Shown here: piece after piece, positions 42,439 through 50,817 of the stretch
Numbering within the stretch: position 1 is the first letter of the stretch
Layout of the letters: every line of letters begins with the position of its first letter
Assembly: GCF_037969725.1 (NCBI RefSeq)
Contig: NZ_CP150203.1
Coordinates: forward strand, 2,000,001 to 2,064,000
Length of the DNA stretch: 64,000 nt
Direction of reading: 5' to 3'
Source: Paenibacillus sp. FSL W8-0426
GTDB taxonomy: Bacteria; Bacillota; Bacilli; Paenibacillales; Paenibacillaceae
Notes under the pieces: model-generated
The model's input: only the letters and a program-made list of their open reading frames with translations
Told to the model about the DNA's origin: nothing
The model's database searches: none
Translations under genes and position numbers: made by a program

Positions 42439-42726
42439 ATGATTAAGCATATTGTTCTTTTTAAAATGAAGGAGCGTTCTCCGGAGAATATTGAAGCCGC
42501 TGCGCAAGTCCTTCGAAACCTGGAAGGCAAAATCGACGTCCTGATTTCCCTGGAGGTTGGCGTGGATGTTTTGCGGTCGGACAGGTCTTTTGACATTTCG
42601 CTTACAGCGGAATTCGCTTCTTTGGAAGACTTGCAGGCGTATCAGGTCCACCCATTACATCAGGAAGTCATCAAATACATGAACGAAGTAAGAGAACAAT
42701 CGATTGCGGTGGATTACGAAATCTGA
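42439..42726 (+). CDS. Dabb-family stress-responsive barrel protein
   Basis: The 95-residue dimeric alpha-beta barrel (Dabb) protein begins MIKHIVLFKMKERSPENIEAA and contains 'SFDISLTAEFASLEDLQAYQVHPLHQEVIKYMNEVREQSIAVDYE', the standard family pattern. Members include stress proteins and some cyclases; the role here is unknown. GAGGAG lies 9 bases before ATG 42439; the frame is open 40 codons further upstream without homology. Confidence 0.9.
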   Translation: MIKHIVLFKMKERSPENIEAAAQVLRNLEGKIDVLISLEVGVDVLRSDRSFDISLTAEFASLEDLQAYQVHPLHQEVIKYMNEVREQSIAVDYEI

Positions 42727-42765
42727 TCTTTTTCATTCCATTTACAGAAGTAAAGGGGACTGGAT

Positions 42766-42876
42766 ATGAGCGATTTGAGAGACGTTATGGAATTTTTGTA
42801 CATTTTTATCGTGTTTCTGATCGCTTGTCCAGTCATGCTATTCTGGCTGAAGCGCAGAGGCAAGCGGAACCGATAA
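42766..42876 (+). CDS. 36-residue single-pass membrane peptide
   Basis: The short frame MSDLRDVMEFLYIFIV... has one hydrophobic segment (about residues 9-27) and a strongly basic end (KRRGKRNR), so it should insert with the C terminus in the cytosol. AAAGGGG precedes the ATG. It lies 39 bases after the Dabb gene and 24 bases before the next, in an apparent operon. No family is recognised. Confidence 0.65.
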   Translation: MSDLRDVMEFLYIFIVFLIACPVMLFWLKRRGKRNR

Positions 42877-42900
42877 TCTAGGGAACAGAAGGTGAACGTG

Positions 42901-43350
42901 TTGTATTACGTAAACAGAGAGCAGATTGCCCATAGGTTGGCTGCAGTGCCGGAAATCGCCGAGGGGCTTCGTCATGCGGTACATTCGTGGGATGGCGGGC
43001 TTGTGCTCGGCTTGGTTCAGGAACGATGCCTGCATCTGGCCATCGAAATCGTGACCGATGTAGGAAGTTACCTTATAGACGGGTTTATTATGCGGGATGC
43101 AAGCAGTTATGACGACATCATCACGATCAATCACGAGGAAAAGGTGTTCGATACGGCGACATATGAGGTGTTAAGCCGTCTTGTTGCTCTACGAAAGCCG
43201 TTAGTACAAGAATACTTCAGCTGGAATCGGTCCGAGCTGCATCCGTTAAGCCGGGAGCTGCCGGACGTTCTCGAACGTTTTGCAGAACACGTCTCCGATT
43301 ACGTGGACCGGGAACTCGGTCCATTTCAAAACGTGCAGGCAAAGGGTTAG
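42901..43350 (+). CDS. DUF86/HepT-like protein (YutE-like)
   Basis: The 149-residue, mostly helical protein resembles Bacillus YutE of the DUF86/HepT-like family: 'YYVNREQIAHRLAAVPEIAEGLRHA', 'HLAIEIVTDVGSYLIDGFIMRDASSYDDI' and 'LRKPLVQEYFSWNRSELHPLSRELPDVLERFAEHVSDYV'. True HepT toxins are RNases with an RxxxxH motif and an adjacent MntA nucleotidyltransferase antitoxin; no such partner is adjacent here, and RxxxxH is not evident. TTG 42901 is chosen after AAGGTGA; GTG 42892 is an alternative. Confidence 0.8.
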   Translation: MYYVNREQIAHRLAAVPEIAEGLRHAVHSWDGGLVLGLVQERCLHLAIEIVTDVGSYLIDGFIMRDASSYDDIITINHEEKVFDTATYEVLSRLVALRKPLVQEYFSWNRSELHPLSRELPDVLERFAEHVSDYVDRELGPFQNVQAKG

Positions 43351-43374
43351 CAGCACAAGGAAGAGGGAAGCAGC

Positions 43375-44313
43375 ATGATGCATGAAAGCAACGAACATTT
43401 GCAAGAAAAAGAAAGCGCAAAAACGCCTTCGGGATTTCATCCCGTATATATGGTGGAGCTGCTGTTCAAAACCCCGCCGCATGTCGATCGCCGCCGACTG
43501 CATGATGCGATAAGCCGGTATACCGGTCAAGTTCGGTTAGCCGTGAAGCAGCGCCATGATCAGGGTGAAACCGCGGGGGATCAGGAACTCCCCGGAGAGA
43601 AAAATGCTGTGCAGCCGGATCCGGAGTACAAGGAAGAGTTGTTGGTCTTCTATCACTTGGACCATCTGGTTTCTTTTGAGGAAGGGGCCGTTCCTTCGCA
43701 AACCTGTGTTCTCGCCGTGCAGAAAATCGAGGATCGTTCCCGTTTTAAAGGGGCGATTCAGCAGGCTTGGCATTGGTCCGAAGCAGAGCGGGCTGTGTCG
43801 TCTGCCGAATATTCCATGCGGCTGCATGACATGTTTGCGGCGGCGATGCCGCGGAAACAGCGGCTGGAATTGTTTCAAAAAACGCTCCAGGCGATCCTTG
43901 AGGTCCTGCCGTGCGAGGCGATCTATTGGTACGGCAGCGACAAAGTGGTTGAACCAGCGGCTTATCGCCAGTCGCAGGAGAGGGAAGAGCATCTGTACGG
44001 CGCCATGAACGTGCGGATGTATCAGGCCGGCGGGGATGAGGAACAACGTGAACTTGTGATGGACACGGTGGGACTTTCCGCACTCGGCATACCCGATGTC
44101 CAATGTCATTTCACGGGAATTGATCCGGATACGGTTGCCCAAACGCTTCTCGGGGCAGCTTATTACATATTCGATCAAGGCGATGTGCTTCAAAATGGAC
44201 AGCTGCTCGGCTCCTCCGGCGGCAGGCGTTGGCGGTGCGAGCGCCAGGCGGCATTGATTGCGCCCGGGCGCTATGTCATTGATCTTCAGCCTGGAGAGAA
44301 GGCCGAGGCATAG
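43375..44313 (+). CDS. DUF4261-type protein of unknown function
   Basis: The 312-residue soluble protein has an N-terminal half with 'HPVYMVELLFKTPPHVDRRRLHDAISRYTGQV' and a C-terminal half with 'MYQAGGDEEQRELVMDTVGLSALGIPDVQCHFTGIDPDTVAQTLLGAAYYIFDQG', which agrees with DUF4261 as I remember it. The function is unknown. GAAGAGGG precedes the ATG. It follows the DUF86 gene by 24 bases, and the two may form an operon with the 36-residue peptide. Confidence 0.75.
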   Translation: MMHESNEHLQEKESAKTPSGFHPVYMVELLFKTPPHVDRRRLHDAISRYTGQVRLAVKQRHDQGETAGDQELPGEKNAVQPDPEYKEELLVFYHLDHLVSFEEGAVPSQTCVLAVQKIEDRSRFKGAIQQAWHWSEAERAVSSAEYSMRLHDMFAAAMPRKQRLELFQKTLQAILEVLPCEAIYWYGSDKVVEPAAYRQSQEREEHLYGAMNVRMYQAGGDEEQRELVMDTVGLSALGIPDVQCHFTGIDPDTVAQTLLGAAYYIFDQGDVLQNGQLLGSSGGRRWRCERQAALIAPGRYVIDLQPGEKAEA

Positions 44314-44465
44314 TTGCTTGTACTCCAACTTTTTTTTGTTCAGGGAGTGTCAGGACAAACCGGTGCTGCTTATAATGCATCAACGGAATAGGCATTCGCC
44401 CGGTTTAGCGAAACGAAAATGTTGGGTTAAATCGGTAACGACAATTCGAAAGGGAGAGATGCAAC

Positions 44466-44861
44466 GTGAAGGATTCCAACAAAAGCCTGTTATGGGGAGC
44501 GTTAATTGGTTCGGTGGTTGGTTCGGTGACAGCTTTGCTGCTTGCTCCGAAATCCGGGCGCGAGCTTCGTCAGGACATTTCGGAAGGTGCGCGCCAAGTC
44601 ACGGAGAAAGGCCAGGAATTGGTCAGCAAAGTGGGCGAACAGGGCACGAATCTCGTGTCCAAAGTCAAAGAAGCGGCTGATGTCGTGATCCATGATATCC
44701 AATCATGGCGGAGCGGCAGCAGCTCCAAGGAATTGCTGGTTTCGGCGATCCCTGCTAATCCAGCCTCAGAAGATCATCTGTCGACTAGAAAAGAGGTTGA
44801 TGAGATTGGCAAGGATGCGGCCCTCCAGCTTCCCGAAGACGAGTCGAAAAACCAGAATTAA
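44466..44861 (+). CDS. YtxH-like general stress protein
   Basis: The 131-residue protein begins with a glycine-rich hydrophobic segment, 'LLWGALIGSVVGSVTALLLAPKSGRELRQDI', diagnostic of the YtxH family, followed by an amphipathic helix ('VTEKGQELVSKVGEQGTNLVSKVKEAADVV') and a charged tail. YtxH proteins are general stress proteins of unknown mechanism, probably membrane-associated. GTG start after GGAGAG. A terminator ends the unit. Confidence 0.9.
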   Translation: MKDSNKSLLWGALIGSVVGSVTALLLAPKSGRELRQDISEGARQVTEKGQELVSKVGEQGTNLVSKVKEAADVVIHDIQSWRSGSSSKELLVSAIPANPASEDHLSTRKEVDEIGKDAALQLPEDESKNQN

Positions 44862-44880
44862 GCAAAAAGGCTTGGGTTTA

Positions 44881-44913
44881 AGCAGGCTTTCCCTCAGAGG
44901 AGAGCCTGCTTTG
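44881..44913 (+). terminator. Terminator of the ytxH-like gene
   Basis: AGCAGGCT (44881-44888) pairs with AGCCTGCT (44903-44910), followed by TTG; the T-run is short. Confidence 0.6.
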
Positions 44914-45080
44914 CTGTGCGGAAGGGAATAAACCCCAGTCGGGGGTTGTATCCGGAATTTGAAGCCGACGATGAAATCGGGTAAGATGTAGGTACCTTTT
45001 TGCCCGAAAACTCATAAAGTAGGATGAAAGCTCAGGCAAACATGCATTTCAGAACAATTTTAATCGAAGAAGGAAGCGGT

Positions 45081-45896
45081 GTGTTCGTGCAACAAGCTAT
45101 CGCTATATTAGATTCCGGTGTCGGAGGTTTGACGGTCGCAAAGGAAGTGATGCGTCAGCTTCCCAGGGAAAAGATCATTTATTTTGGAGATACTGCCCGG
45201 ACACCGTACGGACCCCGTTCGTCCGAACAAGTGAAACAATTTACAGAACAAATTGTAGATTTTTTGATCCAATTCGATCCAAAGGTGATCGTTATTGCCT
45301 GCAATACGGCTACGGCGGCAGCTCTGGATTATATCCGGGCCAAGGTCCCGATTCCGGTCATCGGCGTCATTCATCCCGGAGCGCGGGCGGCCATTACGGC
45401 AACGCGCACAGGTAAGATTGGAGTCATTGGAACGATCGGCACGATCAGCAGCGGTGCGTATACGGCGGCCCTTAAAGAGCTTTCCCCTTATATCGAAGTG
45501 GTAAGCCAGGCCTGCCCGGATCTTGTGCCGCTGGTGGAGAAGGGGGAATTCCGCTCCGTCAAGACGACCGGCGTCGTGAAGCGGTCCATCGATCCGCTCA
45601 GGCATGAGCCTCTCGATTGTCTCATTCTCGGCTGCACCCACTACCCGTTTCTGATGGATACCATTCAGGAAGTCATCGGTCAGGACGTGAAGCTGATCAG
45701 TTCAGCGGATGAGACCGCAAGGGAAATAAGCACGATTTTGTACGATAAACGAAAACTGGCAAGCGGAGACGAGATTCCGGTACACCAATTTTTCTGCACG
45801 GGAGACCCGGGCATGTTTCAGAATATTGCCCGTCAATGGCTGGGAGAGCAGATCTCCAAAACGCCAGTAGTATGGCAGGTCACGCAATTATCATAA
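45081..45896 (+). CDS. murI: Glutamate racemase
   Basis: The 271-residue enzyme makes D-glutamate for peptidoglycan. The two catalytic cysteines are in 'IVIACNTATAAAL' and 'LILGCTHYPFL', and the N terminus 'AIAILDSGVGGLTVAKEVMRQLP' is the family signature. GTG 45081 follows AAGGAAG; an upstream in-frame ATG (45024) adds 19 residues unlike homologues, and GTG 45087 is also possible. The call is equivalent to RacE of Bacillus. It is a single gene with a terminator. Confidence 0.95.
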   Translation: MFVQQAIAILDSGVGGLTVAKEVMRQLPREKIIYFGDTARTPYGPRSSEQVKQFTEQIVDFLIQFDPKVIVIACNTATAAALDYIRAKVPIPVIGVIHPGARAAITATRTGKIGVIGTIGTISSGAYTAALKELSPYIEVVSQACPDLVPLVEKGEFRSVKTTGVVKRSIDPLRHEPLDCLILGCTHYPFLMDTIQEVIGQDVKLISSADETAREISTILYDKRKLASGDEIPVHQFFCTGDPGMFQNIARQWLGEQISKTPVVWQVTQLS

Positions 45897-45937
45897 CCAT
45901 TTTGACGTTCTCGATCATTGCGACAAGGGGTGCGATT

Positions 45938-45969
45938 GATCCCGGGGCCATGAGGCTCCGGGATCTTTG
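45938..45969 (+). terminator. Terminator of murI
   Basis: GATCCCGGGGCC (45938-45949) pairs with GGCTCCGGGATC (45954-45965) across ATGA; the following tail TTTG is short. Confidence 0.7.
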
Positions 45970-46178
45970 TCGTGCGTTCATGCCGACCCGTCGATGACTG
46001 CATGGCGACCACATGTCGGACGACTTCATGCGCATATACATTATCAATGCTATGCAATAGCATGATGAACCATGCTGCATGCGATTCGTGATGTTTTGAG
46101 AGCCTGCAGCTAATCAGGAGAAGACGGGCAGGGGCGACGGTCAGACTTCAAGGGTTTCCTGCCGGGAAAGGGGAGCGC

Positions 46179-47405
46179 ATGGAATCGAAATGGATCATCG
46201 TACAGCCGGGAGACACGATTTCCCGCATCGCTGCCGTACATCGCATGACCAGGGAACACCTCGCAGCACTTAATCCGGAGGCCGCGGCCCAGCCCTACTT
46301 GTTGGCAGGACAGATGCTGCGGATCATTCCGGGCACGGGGCGTCGCTATGCGGTTCAGCCTGGAGAAACCGCAAGCGGAATCGCGAAGCGCTTCGGGATG
46401 ACGGAGGCTGAATTGCGAAACGCAAATACCAATATTGCAGAAATGGACGATTGGCACGGACACTGCATTCATATTCCGGATGTAATGGGCCAAACTATAA
46501 TCAGAATCCAGGGTGAATATGGGTACCGTGACATGAACCGTGACATTCGGGAGCTTGAGAAACGTTATCCATTTATCCATACGGGCACGATCGGTACGAG
46601 TGTGATGGGCAAACCGCTGCATTATGTGCGGATCGGTGAAGGAGCCCGGCATTTTCATGTTAATGCCTCCATTCATGCAAACGAGTGGCTGACGACTCCG
46701 GTTTTGCTGCGGTTTATTGAGCAGTATGCGGCTGTCGTCGGCACGGGTTCTTCCTGGTATGGTTTCTACCCGAATCAATGGTTTAAGGAAACGACGCTTT
46801 GGATCGTGCCGATGGTGAATCCGGATGGGGTGGAGCTCGTTCAGGAAGGTGTTGTGAATGGACACCCTTATGCCGATGAACTGCTTGCATGGAATGCGGG
46901 CCGTGCCGATTTCAGGCATTGGAAAGCAAACATTAGAGGCGTGGATCTGAATGACCAGTTTCCGGCTTACTGGGAAGAAGAGGTGGCCAGGAGAGGGGTG
47001 GCTTCGCCTGGGCCGCGCGATTATGCGGGGAGAACGCCGTTGTCCGAACCGGAGGCTCTGGCCCTGGCGCAATGGACGGACCAGCATGATTTTTCGGCGG
47101 TTGTAGCCCTCCATAGTCAAGGCAAGGAGATTTACTGGAATTATCGCGATCTGGAGCCTGTAGAAAGTGTTTGGTTATCCCGCAGGTTGGCCAAAGCATC
47201 CGGATACAAAGCCGTGAGGCTTAGCGGAAGCGATGCAGGATACAAGGATTGGTTCATTCAAAAGTTCGGCAGGCCGGGTTTTACGGTTGAAATGGGATTA
47301 GGCGTGAACCCTCTCCCGGTGGAGCAGTTTGATGATCTTTGCATGGAGATCGGCATGCTGCTCGGAGAATTGCTTTCCGGCGAAGGGAAAAAGGGGACGC
47401 CGTAA
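46179..47405 (+). CDS. LysM and M14 carboxypeptidase-type endopeptidase (YqgT-like)
   Basis: The 408-residue protein has two LysM modules (about 4-48 and 56-101) followed by a zinc carboxypeptidase domain (about 112-400). Zinc ligands are H and E in 'NASIHANEWLTTPVL' and H in 'AVVALHSQGKEIYW'; the catalytic glutamate is in 'FTVEMGLG'. This resembles gamma-D-glutamyl-L-diamino acid endopeptidase I, which cuts murein peptides. No signal peptide is visible, as in the spore-associated enzyme. AAAGGGGAG precedes the ATG. It lies on its own between terminators. Confidence 0.93.
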   Translation: MESKWIIVQPGDTISRIAAVHRMTREHLAALNPEAAAQPYLLAGQMLRIIPGTGRRYAVQPGETASGIAKRFGMTEAELRNANTNIAEMDDWHGHCIHIPDVMGQTIIRIQGEYGYRDMNRDIRELEKRYPFIHTGTIGTSVMGKPLHYVRIGEGARHFHVNASIHANEWLTTPVLLRFIEQYAAVVGTGSSWYGFYPNQWFKETTLWIVPMVNPDGVELVQEGVVNGHPYADELLAWNAGRADFRHWKANIRGVDLNDQFPAYWEEEVARRGVASPGPRDYAGRTPLSEPEALALAQWTDQHDFSAVVALHSQGKEIYWNYRDLEPVESVWLSRRLAKASGYKAVRLSGSDAGYKDWFIQKFGRPGFTVEMGLGVNPLPVEQFDDLCMEIGMLLGELLSGEGKKGTP

Positions 47406-47440
47406 AACGGGTGAAACCTTCAGGTTTCATTTCCGTAACG

Positions 47441-47476
47441 AAAAAAACGGATGCCGCACACCGCGATCCGTTTTTT
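47441..47476 (+). terminator. Terminator of the M14 peptidase gene
   Basis: AAAAAAACGGAT pairs with ATCCGTTTTTTT across a 12-base loop. Confidence 0.87.
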
Positions 47477-47559
47477 TCAATTCAGCTTCCTGATCCATAG
47501 AGCATGGGTGGTGCAGGGTCTTGTGCTTTCGGGTAAGGAAGGGATAGGAGGTCATGTCG

Positions 47560-47814
47560 ATGAAATGGAGAAGATTGTTGTCATTTAAGCGGTGGGGAGA
47601 GGTATTCACGAGATTGCCTCGTTTGTTGCGGGCCCCCGAGATTCCGCTCTGGGAAAAACTGCTGTTTGCCGTGCCGGCGTTGTTGTATTGGGTGCTTCCC
47701 GACGTGATGCCTTTTATGCCGATCGATGATATTGGCGTGACGCTTTTGCTGATGAACTGGTTTGTCAGTCGGGCCGAACGTAAATATCCGGCGCTGCCGC
47801 CTGCTTCAAAATAA
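47560..47814 (+). CDS. Small membrane protein, DUF1232/YkvA-like
   Basis: This 84-residue protein has 'WEKLLFAVPALLYWVLPDVMPFMPIDDIGVTLLLMNWFV', which matches the DUF1232 pattern of a proline/aspartate-rich hairpin between hydrophobic segments ('D.iPd.iP...d'). The function is unknown. ATG 47560 lies 8 bases after AGGAGG; an ATG two codons earlier is too close to it. Confidence 0.8.
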   Translation: MKWRRLLSFKRWGEVFTRLPRLLRAPEIPLWEKLLFAVPALLYWVLPDVMPFMPIDDIGVTLLLMNWFVSRAERKYPALPPASK

Positions 47815-47864
47815 AGAGTATTGCCGCAAATGGGGCATTATGGCACGATTTTGCATCAATGTTA

Positions 47865-47893
47865 TTGCACAGCGGGTTAACTTTCTTTAAAAT
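47865..47893 (+). promoter_or_regulatory. Sigma-A promoter of the HesB-like gene
   Basis: TTGCAC (47865-47870), a 17-base spacer and TAAAAT (47888-47893), 67 bases before the start codon. Confidence 0.72.
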
Positions 47894-47959
47894 AGATGCT
47901 GGAGTTTCGAAAATGCTGCAATTGTTGGATCCAGCAATTACGATATAGGAGATGAACAG

Positions 47960-48262
47960 ATGAATTGCAAAATTACGCGCAATGCTGCCAAAGTATTGAA
48001 GCTTGAATTGGACAAGCCTGAGAATGAAGGGAAAAAGCTGCGGGTTGTCATTACTCACGCCCATGGCGATCACGCCCATTACGGGCTCGATCTGGATACC
48101 CCGGGAGATCACGACGAAGTCGTGTCTACGGATAAAGAGATCGACGTAATTCTCGAGAAAGATCAGCCGATGCTGGATGGCGTTAAAATTGACTATCTGT
48201 ATTTCCCGCAAGAGGGATTTGTCATTACGAACCCTTCCAAAGGCAATCACGGCGACCATTAA
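47960..48262 (+). CDS. HesB/IscA-like protein lacking the cluster cysteines
   Basis: This 100-residue protein follows the HesB/IscA fold pattern: 'NCKITRNAAKVLKLELD', 'GKKLRVVITHAHGDHAHYGLDLDTPGDHDEVVSTDKEIDVILEKDQPMLDGVKIDYLYFPQEGFVITNP'. The three cysteines that bind iron-sulfur clusters in IscA are absent; the only cysteine is at residue 3. The C-terminal tail is histidine-rich (GNHGDH). It is probably not a classical cluster carrier. AGGAGATG precedes the ATG. A DUF1450 gene follows after 20 bases, probably in the same transcript. Confidence 0.85.
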   Translation: MNCKITRNAAKVLKLELDKPENEGKKLRVVITHAHGDHAHYGLDLDTPGDHDEVVSTDKEIDVILEKDQPMLDGVKIDYLYFPQEGFVITNPSKGNHGDH

Positions 48263-48282
48263 GGCGCAAAGAAGGGGAAATC

Positions 48283-48504
48283 ATGGCTAACGATATCCGC
48301 GTCTGCGAGAAATGCAGGCATATTAAATTGAAATCGATCGTACCTAAACTGGAGAAAATGGCTCCAGGCACCGAAATCAAGGTGGGGTGTAAATCGTATT
48401 GCGGACCTTGCGCCAAACGTGCATTTGTTTTCGTCAATGGCCGTTACATTAGTGCTCCTACGGAAGAAGAAGTGCTGGAGAAAGTTGCAAAATTCGTGAA
48501 ATAA
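48283..48504 (+). CDS. DUF1450 family protein (YuzB-like)
   Basis: The 73-residue protein has four cysteines in two CxxC-type pairs ('VCEKCRH' and 'GCKSYCGPCAKRAF') and a mixed alpha/beta body ending 'EEVLEKVAKFVK'. This is the YuzB/DUF1450 pattern, a thioredoxin-like or metal-binding fold of unknown function. GAAGGGG precedes the ATG. It is paired with the HesB-like gene. Confidence 0.88.
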   Translation: MANDIRVCEKCRHIKLKSIVPKLEKMAPGTEIKVGCKSYCGPCAKRAFVFVNGRYISAPTEEEVLEKVAKFVK

Positions 48505-48593
48505 TGGTTTTGGGCGCGAAAGGGCATAAGGCGGATAAACCTAATCCATCCTAAAGGGGTAACAGGAACATGATTCCCAAGGAGGGTGTATTC

Positions 48594-48875
48594 ATGCCGA
48601 AGCGTTACGATTCCAGCTTGCAAGCCAATACGACCGTATCTCAGGCGCAAAATGCGGTCAACAAACTGCATTTCGCCGTTTCCCAGGCGATGTCCCATCC
48701 GACCGAGCAAACCATTGAACAAGCCGAACGGCGCTTGGCTCATACCGAGCAGGCGATGCGTCAAGCCGAACGTTCTTTGGGAGGTCAGGGCGTCGAGCTT
48801 GCCGAAGAGATGTTGGCCGTGGAGAAGAGACGATTCAGCTCCATCCGCAGCCAGAGCGGCCAAGGGAATTCATAA
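48594..48875 (+). CDS. DUF2564-like small helical protein
   Basis: This 93-residue protein, MPKRYDSSLQANTTVSQAQNAVNKLHFAVSQAM..., is helical and glutamine/glutamate-rich, resembling DUF2564 proteins of Bacilli, which are small cytosolic proteins of unknown role. AAGGAGGG lies 7 bases before ATG 48594; an earlier ATG adds eight residues and has a poor site. Confidence 0.8.
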   Translation: MPKRYDSSLQANTTVSQAQNAVNKLHFAVSQAMSHPTEQTIEQAERRLAHTEQAMRQAERSLGGQGVELAEEMLAVEKRRFSSIRSQSGQGNS

Positions 48876-48894
48876 TTCGTTCCTGTCACACCGG

Positions 48895-48931
48895 AACCCG
48901 CAGGGCAGAATGCTTCCTGCGGGTTTTTTGC
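48895..48931 (+). terminator. Terminator of the DUF2564-like gene
   Basis: AACCCGCAGG (48895-48904) pairs with CCTGCGGGTT (48916-48925), followed by TTTTG. Confidence 0.88.
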
Positions 48932-49006
48932 GCCCGGTGACCGCTTCATTTTTCGCGAGGAGGTTAATAGACCAAGAGCAGGTTAATTCCAATCGGGAGG
49001 TATAGG

Positions 49007-49837
49007 ATGACAAAACATATTACGGATTGCACCATACTGAACAATGGAGTCACGATGCCTTGGCTGGGCCTGGGGACTTATCGGGCCAAAGGAAAAGAAG
49101 TGCAGGAAGCGGTGGAGACAGCGCTGGAAGTGGGTTATCGCAGCGTGGATACTGCATCCGTGTACGGCAATGAGGAAGAAGTGGGACAGGCGCTTGCGGG
49201 CAGCGGGATTGCCCGGAGCGAGTTGTTTGTCACAACCAAGCTGTGGAATGAGGATCAGGGCTATGACCAAACGCTTCGTGCGTTTGAGGCGAGCCAAAAG
49301 GCGCTGGGTCTGGACGTCATCGATCTGTATTTGATCCATTGGCCCGGCAGGGACCGATATAAGGATACGTGGAGAGCCTTCGAGCGTCTATATCATGAGA
49401 AAAGTGTACGAGCTATCGGCGTAAGCAATTTTCAGATTCATCATTTGCAAGACTTAATGGACGAAAGTGGAATAGTGCCTGCGGTAAATCAGGTCGAGCT
49501 GCATCCTGGTCTGGTCCAACAGGAATTGCAGGATTTTTGCGGGGAGCACGGCATCCAGTTGGTTGCATGGAGTCCCATCATGCGCAACAAGCTGGACAAG
49601 GAGTCGACCCTGAAGGCGTTAGCCCAGAAGTACGGGAAGAGCACGGCGCAAATCATTTTGCGCTGGGACATCCAGAATCAGATCGTGACGATTCCAAAGT
49701 CGGTTACGCCGGAGCGCATTCGCGAGAATGCCGACATCTTTGACTTTGAGTTAACGCCGGACGAACTGAGTTTGATCGATGCACTCGATGCCGACAAGCG
49801 AACGGGCCCGCATCCGGACCAGTTGTTTTGGGATTAG
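49007..49837 (+). CDS. Aldo/keto reductase
   Basis: This 276-residue NADPH-dependent reductase has the full catalytic tetrad: D in 'VDTASVYGNE', Y in the same segment, K in 'TTKLWNED' and H in 'LIHWPG'. The C-terminal 'TIPKSVTPERIRENADIFDFELTPDELSLIDAL' binds the cofactor. The family covers glyoxal, methylglyoxal and sugar aldehyde reduction; the substrate here is unknown. GGGAGGT precedes the ATG. Confidence 0.95.
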   Translation: MTKHITDCTILNNGVTMPWLGLGTYRAKGKEVQEAVETALEVGYRSVDTASVYGNEEEVGQALAGSGIARSELFVTTKLWNEDQGYDQTLRAFEASQKALGLDVIDLYLIHWPGRDRYKDTWRAFERLYHEKSVRAIGVSNFQIHHLQDLMDESGIVPAVNQVELHPGLVQQELQDFCGEHGIQLVAWSPIMRNKLDKESTLKALAQKYGKSTAQIILRWDIQNQIVTIPKSVTPERIRENADIFDFELTPDELSLIDALDADKRTGPHPDQLFWD

Positions 49838-49880
49838 ATTGACATGGACGGCATTTCGGGGAAACGTAGTTTCATCGATA

Positions 49881-49924
49881 AAAAAGCAGCAGGTCTTGGA
49901 GTATGCCAAGTCCTGCTGCTTTTT
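49881..49924. terminator. Bidirectional terminator between the aldo/keto reductase and DsbA-family genes
   Basis: AAAAAGCAGCAGGTCTTGG pairs with CCAAGTCCTGCTGCTTTTT, with T-runs on both strands. It serves both convergent genes. Confidence 0.88.
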
Positions 49925-49933
49925 CGTCGACGT

Positions 49934-50665
49934 TCAGTTCGAAGGTTTTTGGGGCAGCTCGCAGCCTTCATCCGTGCAGAGACCTGCATCGGCAGTGTTG
50001 TCTCCGGCAGACTCCACCATAGTGAAAGGAGTACGCTCATCCCAGGCTTTTTGCAACGCGTTTCGGAATACGTCTTCCGGTTGTGCGCCGGAGACGGCGA
50101 ATTTCCGGTCGATGACAAAGAAAGGAACGCCGCGAACCCCCAGCTGCGCAGCTTCGGCTTGATCCGCCCGCACATGGTCCGCGTATTGATTGCTCGCCAG
50201 CACGGCAGCGGCTTCCTGGCCGTCCAATCCCACTTCTTCAGCGAGTTGGATCAGCGTGTGATGATCTCCTGTATCTTTGCCTTCGATAAATACGGCTTGG
50301 AACAGCCGCTCGCTGAGTTCCAGCATTTTGCCTTGGGTGCCGGCCCATTGAGATAAGCGGTGAGCGGCGAAGGAATTGGTCGGAACCATCGAGTCGATGT
50401 CGTATTCCAGCCCCGCGGCTCTGGCATTGGCATTCATTTGGGCATTCATGGCCTGAGCTTGCTCGGCGCTGATGTTATACTTTTCCGTCAAATAGTCGGT
50501 GTTGGATTTGCCGCTGTTCAATTCGGCGTTCGGGTCGAGCTCAAAGCTTTTGAATTCAACGGTAACGTCGCCACGATGCGGAAATTGTTCCAGGACTTGC
50601 TCCAGACGGCGCTTGCCGATATAACAGAAAGGGCACATATAGTCAGACCATATTTCAATATTCAT
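49934..50665 (-). CDS. DsbA-family (FrnE-like) thiol oxidoreductase
   Basis: The 243-residue thioredoxin-fold protein has the active-site CPFC in 'EIWSDYMCPFCYIGKRRLEQ' and 'LGVRGVPFFVIDRKFAVSGAQP', with the cis-proline. It lacks a signal peptide, so it works in the cytosol, like FrnE-type proteins that act in polyketide isomerisation or oxidative stress tolerance. Two additional cysteines lie at the C terminus ('LCTDEGCEL'). GGAGGTCC precedes the ATG. Confidence 0.93.
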   Translation of the reverse strand: MNIEIWSDYMCPFCYIGKRRLEQVLEQFPHRGDVTVEFKSFELDPNAELNSGKSNTDYLTEKYNISAEQAQAMNAQMNANARAAGLEYDIDSMVPTNSFAAHRLSQWAGTQGKMLELSERLFQAVFIEGKDTGDHHTLIQLAEEVGLDGQEAAAVLASNQYADHVRADQAEAAQLGVRGVPFFVIDRKFAVSGAQPEDVFRNALQKAWDERTPFTMVESAGDNTADAGLCTDEGCELPQKPSN

Positions 50666-50754
50666 GTTGGACCTCCAATGTAGTTGAAACTATTTTGGTT
50701 ACAATTATAAAACAGCCGATCCGTATTCGCAAGTTTCCTTGCGGACGTTTGAAT

Positions 50755-50794
50755 CAAAAAATGCCGAAACACGCAGCGAGGTGCGGCTTCGGCA
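50755..50794 (-). terminator. Terminator of the deaminase/LtaS-like operon
   Basis: On the minus strand TGCCGAA (50788-50794 side) pairs with TTCGGCA across a structured loop and reads into TTTTTT. Confidence 0.78.
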
Positions 50795-50817
50795 CATTGC
50801 ATTCACCGAGGGATGCT

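Noticed and set aside
42901..43350. HepT-MntA toxin-antitoxin pair
   Set aside because: The DUF86 protein lacks a visible RxxxxH RNase motif and no nucleotidyltransferase antitoxin gene is adjacent.
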